Shown one piece after another: positions 62,160 through 64,000 of a DNA stretch of 64,000 nucleotides. The number at the start of each line of letters is the position of its first letter. Position 1 is the first letter of the stretch. The DNA comes from Methylotenera_A sp040387515 (GTDB taxonomy: Bacteria > Pseudomonadota > Gammaproteobacteria > Burkholderiales > Methylophilaceae). Location: assembly GCA_040387515.1 (NCBI GenBank), contig JAZKDP010000007.1:218697-282696 (forward strand). Reading direction: 5' to 3'. Below the pieces are notes generated by a model. It made no database searches and had not been told where the DNA came from. It worked only from the letters and a program-made list of their open reading frames with translations. The position numbers and the translations under genes were made by a program.

Positions 62160-62798
62160 ATGAGCATAGAAAAAGATAAAGAAGGTAAAAAAGAAGGTTT
62201 TTCGCACGAAACTATCGAAACAAACAGTTTTTTGATGGTGGTGTTAATTCTGTGTGTTATATCGTTTGGAGGCTTAGTGGAGATTGTGCCACTGTTCTTT
62301 CAAAAATCTACAACACAACCAATCACCGGCATTAAGCCTTATAACCCGCTGCAATTAGCGGGGCGCGACATTTATGTGCGTGAAGGCTGCTATAACTGCC
62401 ATTCGCAAATGATTCGACCATTTAAGGCAGAAACCTTGCGTTATGGCCATTATTCTGTTGCTGGTGAATTCGTTTACGACCATCCATTCCAATGGGGTAG
62501 CAAACGTACTGGCCCAGATTTACACCGTGTTGGGGAAAGATACAGTGATGAATGGCATCGTATTCACCTTATCAATCCGCGTGATTTAGTGCCTGAATCA
62601 GTGATGCCTGCTTATCCCTGGTTAGAAGAAAACAAAGTAGATGCTAAAAGTCTGCCGAATCACATGCGGGCATTAAGAGTTGCAGGTGTTCCGTATACAG
62701 ATGAAGAGATTGCGAATGCGACCAGTGAAGTGGAAGGCAAAACAGAGATGGAAGCCATGATTGCTTATCTGCAAATGCTGGGTACAACTTTGAAATAG
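62160..62798 (+). CDS. ccoO: Cytochrome cbb3 oxidase subunit II (mono-heme cytochrome c)
   Basis: A 212-residue membrane-anchored cytochrome c. After an N-terminal helix (about 23-46), the heme motif CYNCH is at residues 77-81. The likely axial Met sits in VPESVMPAYPW near residue 154. It accepts electrons and passes them to CcoN. The ATG at 62160 is chosen because it lies 10 nt after the ccoN stop and gives the normal short N-terminus; a frame-mate start at 62136 would add eight residues inside ccoN. Confidence 0.95.
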   Translation: MSIEKDKEGKKEGFSHETIETNSFLMVVLILCVISFGGLVEIVPLFFQKSTTQPITGIKPYNPLQLAGRDIYVREGCYNCHSQMIRPFKAETLRYGHYSVAGEFVYDHPFQWGSKRTGPDLHRVGERYSDEWHRIHLINPRDLVPESVMPAYPWLEENKVDAKSLPNHMRALRVAGVPYTDEEIANATSEVEGKTEMEAMIAYLQMLGTTLK

Positions 62799-62821
62799 TA
62801 AGAATAATTAACTAGGTGAAT

Positions 62822-62962
62822 ATGATGAATATTACAGATTTAAGAATAGTGGCAACGGTAGCATGTTTTGTCACATTCATTGGTATTTGGATATGGGCTT
62901 GGTCTAAACGCCATAAGAATGATTTTAACGAAGCGGCAAACTTGCCGTTTGAAGGGGAATAA
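62822..62962 (+). CDS. ccoQ: Cytochrome cbb3 oxidase subunit IV (CcoQ/FixQ)
   Basis: A small 46-residue gene. The peptide has one membrane helix (VATVACFVTFIGIWIWAW) followed by a basic and then acidic tail (SKRHKNDFNEAANLPFEGE) with the usual FNEAANLPF ending of CcoQ. It stabilises the assembled oxidase. AGGTGA is the ribosome site. A second in-frame ATG at 62825 would shorten it by one residue. It ends 3 nt before ccoP. Confidence 0.92.
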   Translation: MMNITDLRIVATVACFVTFIGIWIWAWSKRHKNDFNEAANLPFEGE

Positions 62963-62965
62963 GAA

Positions 62966-63925
62966 GTGAGTGATTTTACCAGTAACTTTTGGTCGTACTT
63001 TATCTCATTTATCGTCATAGGCGGCATTATTGGCTGTGTGGCTTTATTGTTGATGACCAGCAAAGTTAAACAAATGAGTGACACGGACAATACAACGGGT
63101 CATGTGTTTGATGAAGATATCGTTGAGATGAATAATCCACTACCAAGGTGGTGGATGTGGTTATTTATTATTACTTGTGTATTTGGTGCCGCCTACTTAA
63201 TCATTTACCCAGGATTGGGTATTTATAAAGGTACTGCTGGTTGGACGAGTATCAATCAATACGAGCAAGAAGTCGCAGAGACAAAAAAGAAAATTGCTCC
63301 ACACTACGCGAAATTTGCTGCCATGAAACCAGAGGATGTTGCCAAGGATAATAAGGCGATGGCAACTGGTGAGCGCTTATTTATGAATAATTGCTCTCAG
63401 TGTCATGGTTCAGATGCCCGTGGTAGTAAAGGTTTCCCTGACTTAACTGATAACGATTGGCTTTATGGTGGTAGTCCTGAGCAAATCAAAGAGACTATTA
63501 CGCATGGCCGTAATGGCGTAATGCCGCCTATGGCTGCTGCGCTAGGGACTGCTGATGATGTTAAAAACGTGGCCAATTATGTGCTTAGTCTGTCAGGCAG
63601 CATGCATCACTCAGGCAGGGCAGGCTTAGGCCAGAAAAAATTTGCGATTTGCGCGGCCTGTCATGGTGCGGATGGTAAAGGCAACCAATCGATTGGCGCA
63701 CCTAATCTGACGGATAACATTTGGTTGCATGGTGCTGGTGAAGCCGCAATTATCAGGCGCATCAATGAAGGTATCCAGCGCATCAGTAGAGGTAAAGGAA
63801 GCGGAATGCCAGCACAAGATGAGCGGCTATCCGAGGAACAAATACATATCTTAACCGCTTATATTTGGCGCTTCTCTAATTTGCCTGACAGTCAAAAGTC
63901 TGACAATCTAGCGAATACAAAATAG
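62966..63925 (+). CDS. ccoP: Cytochrome cbb3 oxidase subunit III (di-heme cytochrome c)
   Basis: A 319-residue membrane cytochrome. The N-terminal region has two hydrophobic segments (about 7-30 and 55-77), as in the long CcoP form. Two c-type heme sites follow: CSQCH at 143-147 and CAACH at 229-233. Each is followed by the expected axial-ligand region (GVMPPMAAALG; GSGMPAQDERL). It relays electrons to CcoO and CcoN. The start is GTG at 62966. It is the last subunit gene of the operon. Confidence 0.96.
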   Translation: MSDFTSNFWSYFISFIVIGGIIGCVALLLMTSKVKQMSDTDNTTGHVFDEDIVEMNNPLPRWWMWLFIITCVFGAAYLIIYPGLGIYKGTAGWTSINQYEQEVAETKKKIAPHYAKFAAMKPEDVAKDNKAMATGERLFMNNCSQCHGSDARGSKGFPDLTDNDWLYGGSPEQIKETITHGRNGVMPPMAAALGTADDVKNVANYVLSLSGSMHHSGRAGLGQKKFAICAACHGADGKGNQSIGAPNLTDNIWLHGAGEAAIIRRINEGIQRISRGKGSGMPAQDERLSEEQIHILTAYIWRFSNLPDSQKSDNLANTK

Positions 63926-63946
63926 CCCTTTAATTGTATAGAGGTA

Positions 63947-64000
63947 GTGAGTAATAAATTGACCGTTAGCCACAAAAAACCTAAAAAGGTGATTCCGATC
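63947..64000 (+). CDS. Start of an unidentified gene (partial; cbb3 accessory gene possible)
   Basis: Eighteen codons from a GTG at 63947 read VSNKLTVSHKKPKKVIPI and run off the window. The purine-rich GAGGT directly before it is too close for an ideal ribosome site, and a TTG at 63959 is an alternative start. In many proteobacteria ccoG (polyferredoxin) follows ccoNOQP, and a basic, lysine-rich N-terminus would fit, but the fragment is too short to assign. Confidence 0.35.
   Translation, partial: MSNKLTVSHKKPKKVIPI

Overview
The window looks like a chromosome segment of a betaproteobacterium, most likely a methylotroph of the Methylophilaceae (Methylotenera/Methylobacillus type). This is inferred from the methanolan-type eps gene order with a stand-alone exosortase B and separate EpsI, the betaproteobacterial RNase R, RlmB and IF-1 proteins, the AT-leaning composition and the mixed set of housekeeping genes. 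No rRNA operon, CRISPR array, complete insertion sequence or prophage was seen.

Region 1 (1-3.8 kb) is the tail of a TonB energising operon: the end of one ExbD, a second ExbD, TonB, a porin and a periplasmic coiled-coil protein. A 122-bp MITE-like fold-back element sits exactly between the two exbD genes and now supplies the ribosome-binding site and a 12-codon mini-ORF ahead of the second one.

Region 2 (3.9-24.1 kb) is a large co-directional exopolysaccharide/protein-sorting locus: a CAAX-protease-like protein, EpsL (interrupted only by an artificial assembly gap), EpsD, EpsE, EpsF, EpsG, exosortase B, EpsI, a flippase, a pyruvyl-transferase-like protein, four glycosyltransferases, a polymerase/ligase and a secreted glycosidase-like protein. 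Many genes overlap by ATGA. The EpsG kinase has lost its P-loop consensus, and no priming sugar-phosphate transferase is present. Region 3 (24.2-28.9 kb) carries three PEP-CTERM proteins with different ectodomains (beta-propeller, discoidin-like, lamin-tail), the probable substrates of the exosortase, plus an orphan ParA ATPase and a small orphan gene.

Region 4 (29.1-38.0 kb) is housekeeping: tRNA-Leu(CAG), rnr, rlmB, mqo, infA, a cold-shock gene, a Kef-type antiporter and a pirin. Region 5 (38.3-52.5 kb) is an aryl-polyene/xanthomonadin-type pigment cluster. A XanB2-like chorismatase, an acyltransferase and a glycosyltransferase lie on the plus strand. They converge on a 13-gene minus-strand operon: ACP, COG4648 membrane protein, AMP ligase, dehydratase, LPLAT acyltransferase, LolA-like carrier, MMPL exporter, alpha/beta hydrolase, NodB deacetylase, KS, chain-length factor, dehydratase and ketoreductase. 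The logic is: chorismate gives a hydroxybenzoate starter, which is activated and loaded on the ACP, extended by KS/KR/DH cycles, transferred to a lipid and exported.

Region 6 (52.7-64 kb) holds a cyclopropane fatty acid synthase, a divergent Lrp/AsnC regulator and leuA, a MocR-type regulator, sulfite reductase with its DUF934 partner, and the cbb3 oxidase operon ccoNOQP, with the start of one more gene at the window edge.

All family assignments come from reading the translated sequence, without database searches.
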